Of a stretch of DNA of 64,000 nt, positions 22,879 to 48,200 are shown piece after piece. The notes under the pieces are model-generated. The model had not been told where the DNA came from and ran no database searches. It was given only the letters and a program-made list of their open reading frames with translations. The stretch's first letter is position 1. Every line of letters begins with the position of its first letter. The DNA comes from Owenia fusiformis (taxonomy: Eukaryota > Annelida > Polychaeta > Sabellida > Oweniidae): contig CAIIXF020000001.1 of assembly GCA_903813345.2 (NCBI GenBank), positions 10,019,598 to 10,083,597 of the forward strand. Direction: 5' to 3'. A program made the position numbers and the translations under genes.

Positions 22879-23423
22879 TCATTTAACTTTTTACGCATGC
22901 ATGCACATTGTATTTTTTATGCGCATGGGTATTACCGCTGAAAAATCACGTGACTATATCATATTTAGCTAACTCGAGTGATTTTGTAGCAAATTTTTAC
23001 TTTCGAAAGTCACGAGATCTCATGAGACCTAAAATGGCTGGAATCTAAATTCAAAAGTTTTGTTGTCTAATAGAACATTGATTTACTACAACAACAGACT
23101 GTTGAAGGAACAAAATAAGGTAACAACAAATAAATTATGTATTGATTCAAATATATAGCGTATTATAAACGCTACTCAGCACAGCGTTTAGTCAAAATGG
23201 GCTCGATTTATTCTTTTCAAGTACACATACATCCAACTTTCCATAGCTGACTTCTATCAGCACGGTAAAGTAAGTTCTATATATGAACATCTTCTTCAGG
23301 AAGCTGTCAATCTCTCTCTTGAACTGATTTGTAGTTTCACAATCAATTTATATGTTGGGGTAGTGGATTCCAGCTTTGTACTTGTTATGTATTTAAGGTT
23401 TGTAATAGAGAGATTTAAGGTTC
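22879..23423. other. intergenic, no gene seen
   Basis: AT-rich sequence with no family-like frame and no clear repeat ends. Confidence 0.4.
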
Positions 23424-23816
23424 AGCTGGAAAGTAACATTTTGGTAAAGAATTGCTATACCTGCACATGTTATTTTCTGTTGCAAAATTAAGTATGAAGG
23501 CATGTGTGTATTTCCTTGCTTTTTTCAGGAAAGTATCATTACACTGTCTACTTTTAGTAAACCTGGAAACAGGTCAATGGTAGCTCCTGTGTTGTCTGGA
23601 AAATTTGAAAGAAAATTTGGAAAATTGGAAGTGTGAAATATCAGAATTTCCTGGAGTTCCCATTGATCTCCTACCAGATATTCTAAAAGAACACAATGTA
23701 ATAATACTTTCCTGAAAAAAGCAAGGAAATTGACACATGCTTTCATACTTTATTTTGCACCAGAAAATAAAATGTGCAGGTATACCAATTTTTTACCAAA
23801 ATGTTATTTTCCAGCT
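23424..23816. mobile_element. 393-base fold-back MITE
   Basis: Reverse-complement arms pair from AGCTGGAAAGTAACATTTTG at the left edge to CAAAATGTTATTTTCCAGCT at the right. Pairing continues inward through TTTCCTTGCTTTTTTCAGGA (near 23513) and its complement near 23709-23728. The inner 219 bases recur alone at 25321-25539. Confidence 0.8.
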
Positions 23817-24955
23817 GTACCTAAGGTCAGCACATTAGTGACGTCATCATCACCTGCTAAGGTCATGTTAACTCTTTTAGTACTACATAGCTGTACACAG
23901 CTTAACACTTCATAGGCTAGAATATATATTCTGTTTCCAAAGCAATTCTTGCATAGGGTCAATACAACCCACGTGCGATTTGTTTTGGTCATGGTATAGG
24001 AAAAGTAGTACTTAAAACACTAGTTTGCTACTTTGTAGATGTATGGCACGTATATGTGTACATGCATTGACAATTAATGTTTGGTAATAGCTAGTAGGAG
24101 TGTCAGGGACCGCTGACAGATTATAATTTTGAACCAAAAATTTGAATTATATTTTTGGCGGTCTCAGTAAATCAATGAGGTAATCAGCTCCTACATGCTT
24201 TTTATCAGGCCCAGAAATCAATGCTCGCTTATAAATGTAGCAAAATCTTACCATATAACCGAACGGGAAGTTTTTGAATAGGACTACATGATCTGAATGG
24301 ATGCGAGGATTCGATGGGCTGGGATTTGAGAAATTATGATTTGAACTTTGCCAATTTTACATGTATTCCAATGGGTGAAAAAGTAAGTTGCTTTCTACCA
24401 TAGGTTAAGTCTACTATGCCTATGCTGTAGTTTTTTGTGTGGCCTCTTGTTTGTGTATTGGTTGAGATCTTTGCAATGTCGTTAATGTCTAATCTGTCTA
24501 GTCCCTTAGTGATTTTGAACATCTGTATGAGGTCCCCTCATCTTCTACGATACTGGAGTGATGGAATCCTCAGTGCTCTCATACGTTGCTCATAGCTCAA
24601 GTTTTTTAAACTAGGGACAAGTTTAGTTCCTCTCCTTTTTACTTTCTCTACCATATCCTGATCAATGGTTCGTAATTTCGCTGCAACCATGGGCTTTCAA
24701 TAGAAGGGTAGGCAACTTCCCATGTTTCATATAAAAGCCTTGTCTTAGGTTTTCAAAATTGGAGAAAAATGCTTCCTGTACACATTCCAAGGAAAATCTC
24801 ATTTTGTGCTTTTCACATATGATTTTAATAACCCAAAAATAAAAACATGATTATCTGCATACATATTCAGTGATCTCGGGAAGCTTTTAGTCTAGTGTTC
24901 AAACCTGATAGCGCCAGTCTCTTGTGCTAAGAATGAATGCCATCGGGATCTAATT
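23817..24955. other. intergenic, no gene seen
   Basis: No supported gene. TATGAGGTCCCCTCATCTTC and nearby words around 24334-24680 on the minus strand resemble the tail of a non-LTR retrotransposon ORF (a frame with Leu-Ser-Tyr-Glu-Gln-Arg and Arg-Leu-Lys-Leu-like pieces), but too decayed to call. Confidence 0.35.
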
Positions 24956-25320
24956 ATCCCATCATCGAACAAAGTTCGGAGGGATATAGGGAACACCTCC
25001 GTCCGTTCGTACATCCCTAGTACGTCCGTCTGTCCATCCGTCTGGGCAATAACTCAAATACCACTGGCCCGATTTTGTTCATATACCCAATGGGGATAGA
25101 AGTACTGCTCGAAATCTGATTTTCAAAATGGCCGCTCAAAAAAAATTGCGGCCATTTTAGTGCCGATTTTACAGTTATTTAGGAACTGCATTTAAAACTG
25201 TAATAGCAATATGTTTTAAATTTAAAAAAGTTATATAAAACATTGATTAAGCTACAAATGTAAATATAGAAGAAATACATGGCAGCCATCTTGAAAAATG
25301 GCTGCCTTTGCACGTCATTT
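24956..25320. repeat. ATCCCATCGAAC/GTCC composite, 5' part only
   Basis: It has the left end, the GTCC run (CCTCCGTCCGTTCGTACATC) and the first part of the body, to GCTGCCTTTGCACGTCATTT. It then stops abruptly where the fold-back MITE begins at 25321; no right end follows. Homologous to the first ~390 bases of 15581-16886. Confidence 0.75.
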
Positions 25321-25539
25321 TATTTCCTTGCTTTTTTCAGGAAAGTATTGTCTACTTTTAGTAAACCTGGAAACAGGTCAATGGTAGCTCCTGTGTTGTC
25401 TGAAAACTTTGAAAGAAAATTTGGAAAAATAGAAAGTGTGAAATATCAGAATTTCCTGGAGTTTCCATTGAACTCCTACCAGATATTCTAAAAGAAGACA
25501 ATGTAATAATACTTTCTTGAAAAATGCAAGGAAATTGAC
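25321..25539. mobile_element. 219-base inner copy of the fold-back MITE
   Basis: Ends ATTTCCTTGCTTTTTTCAGG and its complement near 25520-25539 are inverted repeats. The body matches 23512-23729 nearly throughout (GTAAACCTGGAAACAGGTCA, ATGGTAGCTCCTGTGTTGTC). It has no outer arms, so the inner part may be an element in its own right. Confidence 0.75.
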
Positions 25540-26883
25540 ACATTTCTCATTATTCTTACGACTTTTACATTGAAAATGATGATCTATCATTAAACAAATA
25601 TCTTTATATAAAATTAGATCAATATCGGACCGTCTCTAGCGGTAATATTACAGATAATTGGGGAGAACATATCATTCAATTCGCGGGGCTCCACTAGGGA
25701 TTTTTGCCATATTGTTTAGTTTAGGTATTTGATTTGGTTCATTTAGCAATCTTAACCGTAAACACAGTGTGGCAAATAAGAGGTCGCCAAACGCCAAAAA
25801 CAGGGAGTGAAAAAAATTTGGCGATAGAAGTTGCGATCTATCTCAACAATTTCGGCGATGGATGTTAGAACTTCACAGTTTTTATCCCCGACATTCTTGA
25901 AAAATGAAGTTTCATAGTTGATCCTATTCCCATTCACAAAGCTTTTTATTCTACCTAAAACATGATCAGAATAGAAGAACATAAAGCCACCTACCTTAGA
26001 GAAGAACAATTTGAAGTAAAATAGCCAGATAATCATCAGTATTTAGAAAAAAAACACTGAAAATCATCTAAATTTTGCCGTGAGCAGGCAGGAAGTTAGC
26101 CTACTCAGAGGTAACAATTTTGGTATTGTATCTGTATTGATCGCACTGCCATCTTTATAACTTATGAAAAACTGTTGAAGTCAAGATTCATTTATACAAC
26201 CAGATACCTGTCTAGAACTCCTTGCACATTTGATTCCTTTATTTGTTTATCCTCATTAGACTAAAAAAAGTTCATGATGTTCATTTTAAAGAGGTTCAAT
26301 TCAAAAAATGCTGCATTTTCAAAATATTGATCTCTCCAAACTCTGAAATAAAAGCTTCTTTGATGATACATACTCTAGCAGTATAGCCTAATAACACAAT
26401 TTTCTTTATCTATATTGTTAGTACATACAACTCTAGTATAGACATTTGATCAGCATGCTCTGTCTAATTTACCCTCAAAAAATTTGAGTAAGATTTTTCC
26501 AACGAACCTACCTGCCTAGTGCCTACCCCAAATCTGAAATTTCATTGATCAGGAAACAGACATGTGTGGCCTTTCCACTTATTTTAAGCAGTTTAATTTA
26601 CCATTCGCAATTCATGCACAGTTTAAGATGAGGGCAAAATTTATGCTGACTAGACAAAATTATGGCCAGACGAAAAATATTTTGGCGAGAGTGTTTCAAA
26701 TGTCTCTGGACAAATTTGGCTATAGTGAAAAAATCCTTATTTGCCAGACTGAAACAATCCAATAACAATCCATTCCATTATTATACTCCGTTCTGATGTT
26801 GCAAATAAGTCATTTTTGGCAAGAAAACTTGGCCATGAAATTCCTGGGGATTTCTTCTTCCATATAGTATATCTAAAACAGTG
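25540..26883. other. intergenic, no gene seen
   Basis: AT-rich DNA between a MITE and the vasa upstream region. GCCAAACGCC and GGCGATGG near 25790-25860 hint at a decayed member of the GATTGGGTTAATTTGGCG element. No gene supported. Confidence 0.35.
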
Positions 26884-27072
26884 CAGTGTTCTCCCCAGGA
26901 TTTTACCTCAAGTGGGTGCAAATTTATTATTTTATAATTTAGACCAAATTTGGACAAAATGTGCCTATTTTTCATGTTTTTCTCATTTTCAAGTGGGTTC
27001 AAATGGATTCTCAGTTGGCTATTATCAAAATCTGAAGTGGGTGTGGCGCAATTGCTGCTGGGGAGATCACTA
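26884..27072. mobile_element. CAGTGATCTC MITE, copy 3, inverted
   Basis: The reverse complement of copies 1 and 2. It begins CAGTGTTCTCCCC and ends GGGGAGATCACTAC, with TCAAGTGGGTGCAAA inside. It lies about 380 bases upstream of the vasa start codon, so it may sit in or near the promoter. Confidence 0.7.
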
Positions 27073-27454
27073 CAGTGTAATATCTTATTGCGCTCGTAAG
27101 TCGTAAGAATAAAGATCAAAATCTTCACTATCTGGTACTCTCAAATCAGAAAATTCACTAAGTAGTGAAACAACTACCTCACTACCTGATAAAAAAAGTT
27201 AAGTTCAAGGCCTGGGGTGTGTGAATACTAAAAGAATACTGTATTTCTACTTAATTTGGTGAAAATTACATTTTACAAGGAACAATTAGTCCTTAATATT
27301 CAGCACCATTTATCTTATTTGCTTTCAGAAAACTGAGAAGCAGTTGTAAAGTAGGTGCCATTTAGATATTGTACTGAAAGGGCACAGTAATACTACATAC
27401 CTCAAAGAAAACTGCATATATCTAAGAAACTAAATTACAATCTAATTCTACAAA

Positions 27455-39278
<11,824 letters not shown>

Positions 39279-42192
39279 CACAATAACCATGGAAACCCAA
39301 CATCCCTGTGAAGATACAATATAGTAACTAAGGGATATAGACAACATGTTGCATCTTAGCAACCATATACATGAACCAATCAGCTGAACAAAACAATGAA
39401 GACGATTATACCGTCTTGGAAATGATAAATTCTAGAACCAATTTACATGTTCAATAGCATATATAGAGTTAATATTAGATACCGTTTATATTTGATATGG
39501 AATTGAACAATTGTCATTCATTTAGCCATTTGTAAGGAAATAAAGCAGAGTACTTACACTTGGCTAAGAAAGGGGACCACATACTTCAAAAACAAGTGCT
39601 GAATATTGATATTGGTTTAATCATGCATAAAGGGAATCAATGATAGCCCTTCAAATTTAGGGTACCATAATAAAGATTGGTGTTGGATATGAAAGTATGT
39701 GGTCCTTAACCATCAATGGACAATTGGCTTGGAACTTGGAGCGTTGATAACTAGTGGTCTTTTGAAAAATGTGATGGTCTCGTTGTTTGACTAACAGAAG
39801 CTGTCTACTACGGAATTTATTTTATTTTAAAAATCTCATTTAAATGATATGTACAAGTGGTACATTTGTATATGTTTAATGTTAGTCAGATAATGCAGTA
39901 TCAAATATTTATGTTCATTCAGGTGGTTGAACTTTTATTTTAGTGAAGACTGAACAGTGAAGAGTTTGAAGCTCCAATGTTCTGATAGGTTAACAATTAA
40001 AGCACATGGGTGGCGAATGGCAGTGTTATTGCGAAGTTGGTTTGAAGAACAGTTACAGGTCTTCTGTATAACTGAATGTAAAGATGAACTCGGGTAGAGC
40101 TTGATTCATAAAATCGATCAATTGATTTATTGAAGATATTATTCATTAAAATGTACTTGTCCATGAGTATTGCCATGTTATAGTAATCATGAATTTTAAA
40201 ATGAATCAATATGACCAAATGAGAAATCACTGAATGCCAATACCAGCATTAAATAAGACATTCCCAGTGACTTGACTATGCACATCAAGATTTTATTTAT
40301 TTTTGTACATCTTTTTTAAATCATATAGCATTTATACTTTGAGTGGTGCTAATTACGCACATTTTTGGTGCGAAAAACAAAGTTGCCATATTGACAAGTA
40401 TTTAGGTTGTGTATGTAAATGAAAGACACTCAACCGACAACCAGTGATCCGCTCACTACTGCTATGAAAATCCATTTAGAAAAATGTAAAAAATAAGTAC
40501 AAAGGGTTTGTCAATATTGTTTAATCGAGGCAAAGTGTATCATTGTCATATTATACATAAGAATGAATCTCTTGATATATTGATTGTTTGTAACTGTCTC
40601 AAATCTCAATCATATACTGCTGAAAATTGAATTAGCAAGTCTATTTTTCAAGCTCTAGTCTGTAAAAGGATGGTAGTGTAGGTAGTGTAAATACAAGATC
40701 TGGTGAAACCAATTATCTAATTTCTCCAAGACCTCCCTTAGTCCTTCTTTATGAAGGGTGACAGGAAGGCACATGGACAAATTTCATAACTGGTATTTCG
40801 GCCAAGGGGATTGTGCAATACTAATGTGTATTCACGTCTTCATCCATTTCTTGTTTGCCATTGTTGCCCCCATGTAGAGCATGTGGGCCAGCCCAGGTGG
40901 CCTATGTACATGTCATATTGTTAATTTTATATTAAGCCAAAAATGAATAAATTGTTACTTTTCCATAAAAAAATAATGATTTCATTTGTTCTTTTCACGA
41001 GTACAAATACATGAAATAACAGAGATTTGTATTGATATATTTTTACACTTTGAGAATCCTTTATTACCCCCATCAAACAACCTGGATACAAACCAAGATC
41101 ATTGAATTATATCTGGAAATACTCAAAAATCCCAATGATATCTGGCAAATTGCAGCCCTCTGGTTTGCAAAATTAACCTTAAAGTAATTTTCTGCCCTGC
41201 ACTCCACCCTTAACATATTCTTAGCATTTATACGAAATTCTTAAAATAATGACTTTCCGAGTCTCTTTATCACAATGTGGAATTTAAACACAAAATAAAT
41301 GAAATAGGCTACTGTAGATTGGTGGATTGAAAAAATCTGCCAATATTCAGTTCTATTTTGGAAAATCCCTAGGAATTTGCATTTTGCAATTATTTCATTT
41401 GTGTCCGCTTTCCTATTTGGATGACAGTGCAACAACACATGAATCTGAAATGTTTATTTCAAAATCTATGATATAACTCTAGCGCAGTCCTGACTCTGCC
41501 AAATCAATAGCCCGCCAATATTTGAAATTGAGAAAATCAGCCAAATTAAGTAGCGTCAAATTATAGTTATCTACAGTACATGAACTAGGTATGTTGAGCT
41601 GTATAACAATTTTTGCTCTTATTCCTTCCCATGCCTACTTTTTAAAAAGTCCACCAGTTACTGACTTGATTGAATTTGGACACTGCATCTTAAGTGTTTG
41701 ATGACACCATTTGGATCACATATCTTTTAAGAAAATAACATTTTAAATGTTATTTGAAAATATTGCATCAAACAAGACATTTCATTCTCATTTATTCCTC
41801 TAACCAAGAATTGTAACTTTTTTGAATGAATAAAAGCCTGTTTGCTTTATTTTGAGTTTCAATAAACATCCCATTGACAAAATTATAAAGGAGCCTTTGT
41901 TTTGGGAACACCCTCCCTGACTATGATAACAGCCAAAGAGGACCCCTATGGTAAATTGTATACCGACATCGTTCAAAGTCAACTATAAAATCACACATTT
42001 TACAATAAAGCTTTTAAATAGGAGGTGCTAGTTATAAGCAAATATGCTTTCAGTATCTGTGATGAGTTCTGTTGAGAAAGGGAGATAAAAAAAAACATTG
42101 AAATATTGCTTTCATTTTCAGGTTGTCCATAAAAATTGCTTTTAAAATACAATAAAACTTATCAAGGGTGACCATTGTCCACTTGTAAAAGA
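39279..42192 (+). other. vasa 3' UTR and intergenic spacer
   Basis: AATAAA hexamers occur at 39539-39544 and 39669-39674, plus an AATAAATT near 40950; the true cleavage site is not known. No other gene frame was found before the channel gene. A decayed TA element lies at 41311-41576. Confidence 0.5.
41311..41576. repeat. Decayed third copy of the GATTGGGTTAATTTGGCG element
   Basis: It begins ACTGTAGATTGGTGGATTG and ends CGTCAAATTATAGTTATCTACAG, with GCCCGCCAATATT and CCAAATTAAGTAGCG inside, matching the ends of 9140-9633 and 43465-44420. The interior is mostly lost. Confidence 0.6.
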
Positions 42193-42209
42193 CCAATCAG
42201 GCCAATCAG
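42193..42209 (+). promoter_or_regulatory. Paired CCAAT boxes upstream of channel exon 1a
   Basis: CCAATCAG occurs twice in CCAATCAGGCCAATCAG, 70-86 bases before the exon 1a ATG. This is the usual place and spacing for NF-Y sites and supports 42279 as a real first exon. Confidence 0.4.
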
Positions 42210-42278
42210 ATGAATACACCTCCTTACAGAAAATTAGTACCTGTATCATTTATAGATGGCATATTAGTCAATCAGAAA

Positions 42279-45200
42279 ATGGCAGCTGTATCAGGCGGAA
42301 GTGCTCCAGATCAGAGGAAACCATCCTTTGGTTATGAACAAACTCTGGTATGTATGTTCAATTTCTATATATCATTATAACGGTGAATTTGTTGAAAAAT
42401 TATATGGAAAGTATGATTGCAAAGTATTCTCGGGAAAGGTCGATTTTATGTTCACAACAATTTTTTCAATTTTTTTTGTTTATTTTTGTCTAATTTTTTT
42501 TCAATTTTTTTTACACTACAGAAGGGTATTTAAGACTATAAGTAAGTCTGTATGGTAGTCTATTCTGACTTATTTTTGTTGTTCTTGTGTACCTCCCAAA
42601 CTCCATTCTAGCATAAGTTTGCTTGGGTATCATATCAGTTCAACGAGGGACCTCACTCTCTTCTCTCACATTCATGTACACTGTTATCTTGTTCCAACAC
42701 CATCCTCTTCGTTTCTGAACGTAGAGATAGTCTTGGAACGAGATAAGTACACTGTACACAGAGACATATATGTAAATTTTATATGTCTCTGCTGTACATA
42801 AGGTTTATTTAGGTGTGCTAGCTAGAGTACTTTGGGGCATTGTCAGACATGGGGTATTGTTGGACGATCTTCACTAATTCTTAGTTTTATATGATTTCTT
42901 TATTGAAACTTCAAATTAGACACGTCGTTGTATTGTAAAGTGTCTAACAATGCCCTGTATTTGTATTTTCACTTGATGCTACATGGTCCCTCGAATTAGC
43001 TAAGCTTATATTACTGCAAGTACAAATGTAAGCTCACACACTGTTGATAAGATCAGGATTTTGTGAAAATATCAATCCATTCAATCCAGCTACATATTTC
43101 AGTATTTTTCTTGTTGACTTAACAACAATTTCATTATATTAGGATGGTGCGAGAGTGAGAAATTGTTGAATGTCCTCTTGTTGACTAAATTCTGCGGCTA
43201 ACAAGGGTCAAGAAATTGCTCACTTTTTCCTAAATTGTCCTTCTTGCAGTTGGTATTTTGCATGTTCATCAGTGATGGGACCATGGTCAAAAGATTGCCT
43301 GAAATAAAAAAAATCCTATATATGAAAACATAGGCAGAGAAATAGTTATGAAAATATACACAGAGAAATAGGTATGAAACCCCCTTAAAGAATAGAAGAA
43401 AGAGGGGACAGTGAAGAACAATGTAGATAAAAAGGCTCAAAATATAATAATAAACAGTCATATACTGTAGATTGGGTTAATTTGGCGCCCGCTTTAATTT
43501 GGCGAATTTGGCGAAATTGAAAAATTCGCCAATATAAATCTTCGCCAAAATTTAGAATGAATCCCCGGGAATTATCTAGGATATTTCGTCCAGTGTATTA
43601 AGGTCACTTCCGGTTTATTTTTTCAAAAAATATGAAAAAATGTCTCTCATAAATTGGCTCAGAACTGGTCAGTCACTCATTAAAGCAGATATGAAATGGT
43701 ATTTTTTAACCTAAAGGAATCAATATAATTTTTTGATAAATGTATTTGGACATATTTTCTCATCAGTATTGCGAAAACTATTTCACTCTAACGATCGTTA
43801 TAGCTGCTTAATAAGCAATATTCGAATTGGTTGTGACGTTATTGGCCCCCACGTGATCTCTCACTGGTCCCCACATGGCCCATAACGTCATAATGCCAAA
43901 ATGTTTTGTTTTGGTTTTCACTACAATCCTATGGTTGCCGTGACGTTGTGATTACTAAGGAACCAATAAACCAAAGCTATATTTTGTATATGACGTTACT
44001 TATCACGTGGGGGCCAATTTGATTGATCAGTTAGTTTTATTTCGTTATTTATGACCGTTAGCAGTTATCTAACATTTATTTTATAATGACTATCGCAAGA
44101 ACTCTACATTGGGCTTACAAAGGAGAAAACCGCATTTTTGTAGCTGCAAGTTGAGAAAAGCTATTTCAGTTGTCCTTTAATACTCAGGGAAGATTAGAAA
44201 GGAAAGGATGATCTCACAAAAATGTACAAACGTGGTGAATATCGCCAGTGGTCCTCAAAAGAAAAAATGATCAAAGCCAAACATGCCCATTTACATGGTA
44301 ATTCGCAAACACCGCGTAGGTTTAACATCTTTTGCATATCCGCCAAATTAAATAGCCGCCAATATGCCTAAAATGGCAAAATCGCCAAATTAAGTAGCGC
44401 CAAATTAACCCAATCTACAGTACTATACAGAATCAGTATTTTATCATTTCCATATTTATTGTCATGCTTACATTTATATATGTGCAATACTGCAATTAAT
44501 TCACTGCCTACCCCCCCCAAAAAAAAAATGCATGAATCATGTATTGTAAAGCTGTGTTTATAACTTTAATGGATCATAAACATTTTAAGGTCATTTTGGG
44601 TCGAAAATGTCATTTACTTGGCAATTATGCTGCAATGAAACAGTTGGTAAACAACATTTTCTGTTGACAATGACATACTAAGTTATCATCCCAGTTGCTA
44701 GTAAGACATAATTTAACTCTGGGCTAGGAGGTCGCGTAACATAAATGTCAGCTTTAGCCATAAAGTAAAATGTTAAGTCATAAGAATGCATCACAAAAAC
44801 ATCCCTATATATTCAATATTTTCCAATCTTGTTACATCTGATTTATAACTCTGGTTCCCATTACTACCTATTTGTACAATAGTAAAATATACAAACTGTG
44901 GTTATGTAAAACCTGTATACTATGTTACTTTTAAAGCTTATAATGAATATTCAGTATGGCTTCAGAGAGATACGTATACGTTGTATTGCAGATCATGTTT
45001 GTAATGTTATATCAACCTTTGTACATTTTTAACTGTAGGAAATCATATCTGATGTTCTCAGCAGTCCTTTCCATTGAAGATAATCGAAAATAGATTCTTA
45101 TGCTGTAAAACCCATCTGGAAATTTTATTTTAAAATAGTAATAATTACCCTTTTGATATACATAGATTTTTAAAGGGTACTGTTTCATTTTTGGCTGCCA

Positions 45201-48200
45201 TTTGAGGATTTTGACAACATTTATCAAATGATTTCTAGTTTGTATTGAAAGGTTGTAGATTGACTCATTTACCATTGTATGCTAATTCCTTAACAATATG
45301 ATAATTATAGGATATCCTATGGTTTTGAGGAATACCATTTTTATCTACGAGGTGATATTGATATCTGCACGAGAGAGCGAAGCGAACGAGTGCATATATA
45401 AATATCACCGAGTAGATTAAAATGATATTCTGAAAAAAATCATAGGATGTTCTTATTATCCTACACTTACAAGGAATGTACTGAATGTATAATATCATTG
45501 TAAAATTAATTCTATGCCAAATAGAGTCAATTTGGCGGGAAATCAACAAGCGGAGTATATCGTCACAATATCCTCCGCATATTGGGTTTTCCGGAGTATA
45601 TCGTCACGATATCCTCCGCCCGGAGTATATCGTTACGATATCCTCCGGATATTCATTTTGCCAATAAATATCAAATTTATTTTTTCATGTTATTATACAT
45701 TTAGTACACTAAGTGTAGGATAATAAATGTTCCGCATAATATGTTTTTAACAATGAGAATAATTTTATTCAAGTTTCATTTTTACTTTTTCTACGTTTAC
45801 ATTTTTCCTCTTTTTTTGAAATAATTGTCAGGAAAGAATTGTTTCATCAATGGGTGGTGGCTGATTAGTATTTGGAACTTACTTAAATGTCTCTGTGCAT
45901 TAAGAATTAATATTGTATGTGCATGTTGAAATATAAGGAATCTATAGAGAATTTAAGAGATTGTCTTCCTTTATTAAAACATGTATAGATTCGGCCATCT
46001 GATGTGCCAACAAGGACATTTTTATTAGTAACTGTAAAACTAAAATATTAATTACCCACTGCCTTGTAGTCTTAAATTTTTTTATTTTTAGTTATATTCA
46101 TGGTTTTCTTTTATCAACTTACACCACTAGTTTTTCTATTGAGCTAAAAACATGTTTGATCATTGATAGATGTCTCTCATCAACAAAGGAATAGAATCAT
46201 TATTAGGTAAGACCATAAGAAGTAGATTCTTCATTTCATGTCACTGCATGCATGATACAGAGTTAATGAGATGAGCAAACTATGTCCCTATGTCATTCAT
46301 ATCTACTGATGTAGCAATGAAAATTGATCTTCATTTACTATAAGTAAATATAAATCTGTGTGTCGATTTTGCTATGTGAAGGTTGGCAGACCATGAACCA
46401 AAAATAAGTTAAAGAATCATTGCATTGTTTTCATGAAATTTCTCCATCCTCATTCCAATTAATTAACATTTAGTAGAGGGTGTAGAACTCAAAATGTTTT
46501 AACCCAAGGTTTTAACATAAATGATTTGCAAAATTTAAATTTCAGAATTTTAAATGTTTTCATACAATGTGGTTAACAATTCACGAAAGATGTTTCTCTC
46601 TGCCCTTATTTGGATGAATAATTGTTTTCAATTAAGCTACATACATGCAATATCTATTCCTCTAAGGGTTCAGTGGAGATCATTGCAGAATTTGTCTTAG
46701 AATGGAAATTAAGTTTGCTTAAGAAGATTTAGTCTCCAAAGTCTCTGCAGGAATAAACTAGTCTGGCATTAATACCAGTATTTTAGGCCAAGAAAATAAT
46801 AGTCTGTTTTCTGGTCATTTATTTGTAAATTCTAAATGCTTATATTCAAAGATATATGATGTGCAGTTTCTTTCTATTTTATCAGTCCACTCACTATTCA
46901 AAGAGAAATTATGATAAACTTATTTCTCTATGTAATGCATAAAGTTTTGCCCTTTTCCAACTTTTAAAAGCTTAAAAAGAAGATAATAAAGATTTCCATT
47001 TCAAAATAAAAATTAGGCCTGACTACCAAGATCTAAACTTAGAAATCCTTGACCAGAAACAAGAATATTTTTTCTGGCCTTATTTAGTCGATGATTCTCC
47101 ATTTTTAGAACACACTCTTCATCACATTTATCTAAAGAAAAGCTTGTTAGTTGTGATAACAATGCACTTGAGGTATACAGGTAAAACATGGCCAAATTCT
47201 ATAGCATATGACCTATATAAGTCAAGAGCAATAATTGAGTATTCAGCTTTAGGATCAAAATGTTTTTAGCTTGAAATAAAGAATTGTCTTTTTAAAGAGA
47301 AAAAGCAAAAAGGAAAGTTGGTGACTTTTGATTTTATTTTCCTAAATAACAATTGAACTATCAAATTCACAAAAGTAAAAATTCTGTCTTCTCTTTTTTT
47401 GATGAATTCAGAAACATTTTGATGTAGAAACATTTATATTTAATGTTAGGTACACTTTATCTGTGGTCGATTTTCAGTACTTAAATTATCATTTAAAATA
47501 ATGAAAGTCTGCATTTAGCCAAATATTTCTTGGCAATTTCCTAGGCTACCGTGAAGCAATCTTATATGTTGTATAAGATACAGTTTCTTATTCATTCCTA
47601 TAAGATCAGATAGATTACCAGATTATGCCATTTTCCCAAATTGCAAAAAATCCAATCATACTCAAATGTAATATGACCAATAAATCAAAGCAACCAACTG
47701 GTTTAAATTGGTGATGGAATTAGAGGAGATTTACATTGATTATTCAAACTTCAAATTTCTGCAATGAGTAGGATGAGCTATAAATGTTAGGATAACTGAA
47801 ATAATTAGCTAGAGGCCAAGTATCTCAATCCGTAAAGTGCTTAAGTACGTAATATGTTCATTTCTAGTAATACCTGCCAATGCAAGATTGCTGCTCTTTA
47901 ACTCTGCCTTAAAGTCTACCAAAGATAATTTCATTTTTTCACAGCTGATTAGAAAAAAACATGAAAAACATGAAAAATGCATACAAAACTTACCTTTATT
48001 GTGGAATGTGGATACTACAGAATGACTTACTAGTTTATTTATTATAGAGAGACAATTTGATGTATTAAATCGGTCAAAGGTCCGTGTGTTATCTAACTGT
48101 GCAAATAAAAACTCCACTTCACATTGTCTTTGCTGACAAGCTGAGAGATACATTCTCACACAATAAAATGGGGGAGTAGCTTCAATATAAATTTTTGAAG

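Larger units (their letters stand above)
43465..44420 (+). mobile_element. Tc1/mariner-pogo type element, copy 2, interrupted
   Basis: Ends CTGTAGATTGGGTTAATTTG and AAATTAACCCAATCTACAG are inverted repeats with TA on each side (43463-43464, 44421-44422). Without the 493-base insert at 43684-44176 it is about 460 bases and matches 9140-9633 in the opposite orientation. It lies in channel intron 1. Confidence 0.8.

Noticed and set aside
47809-48159. 116-codon minus frame just before exon 1b
   Set aside because: No recognisable domain and composition of ordinary intron DNA; chance frame.
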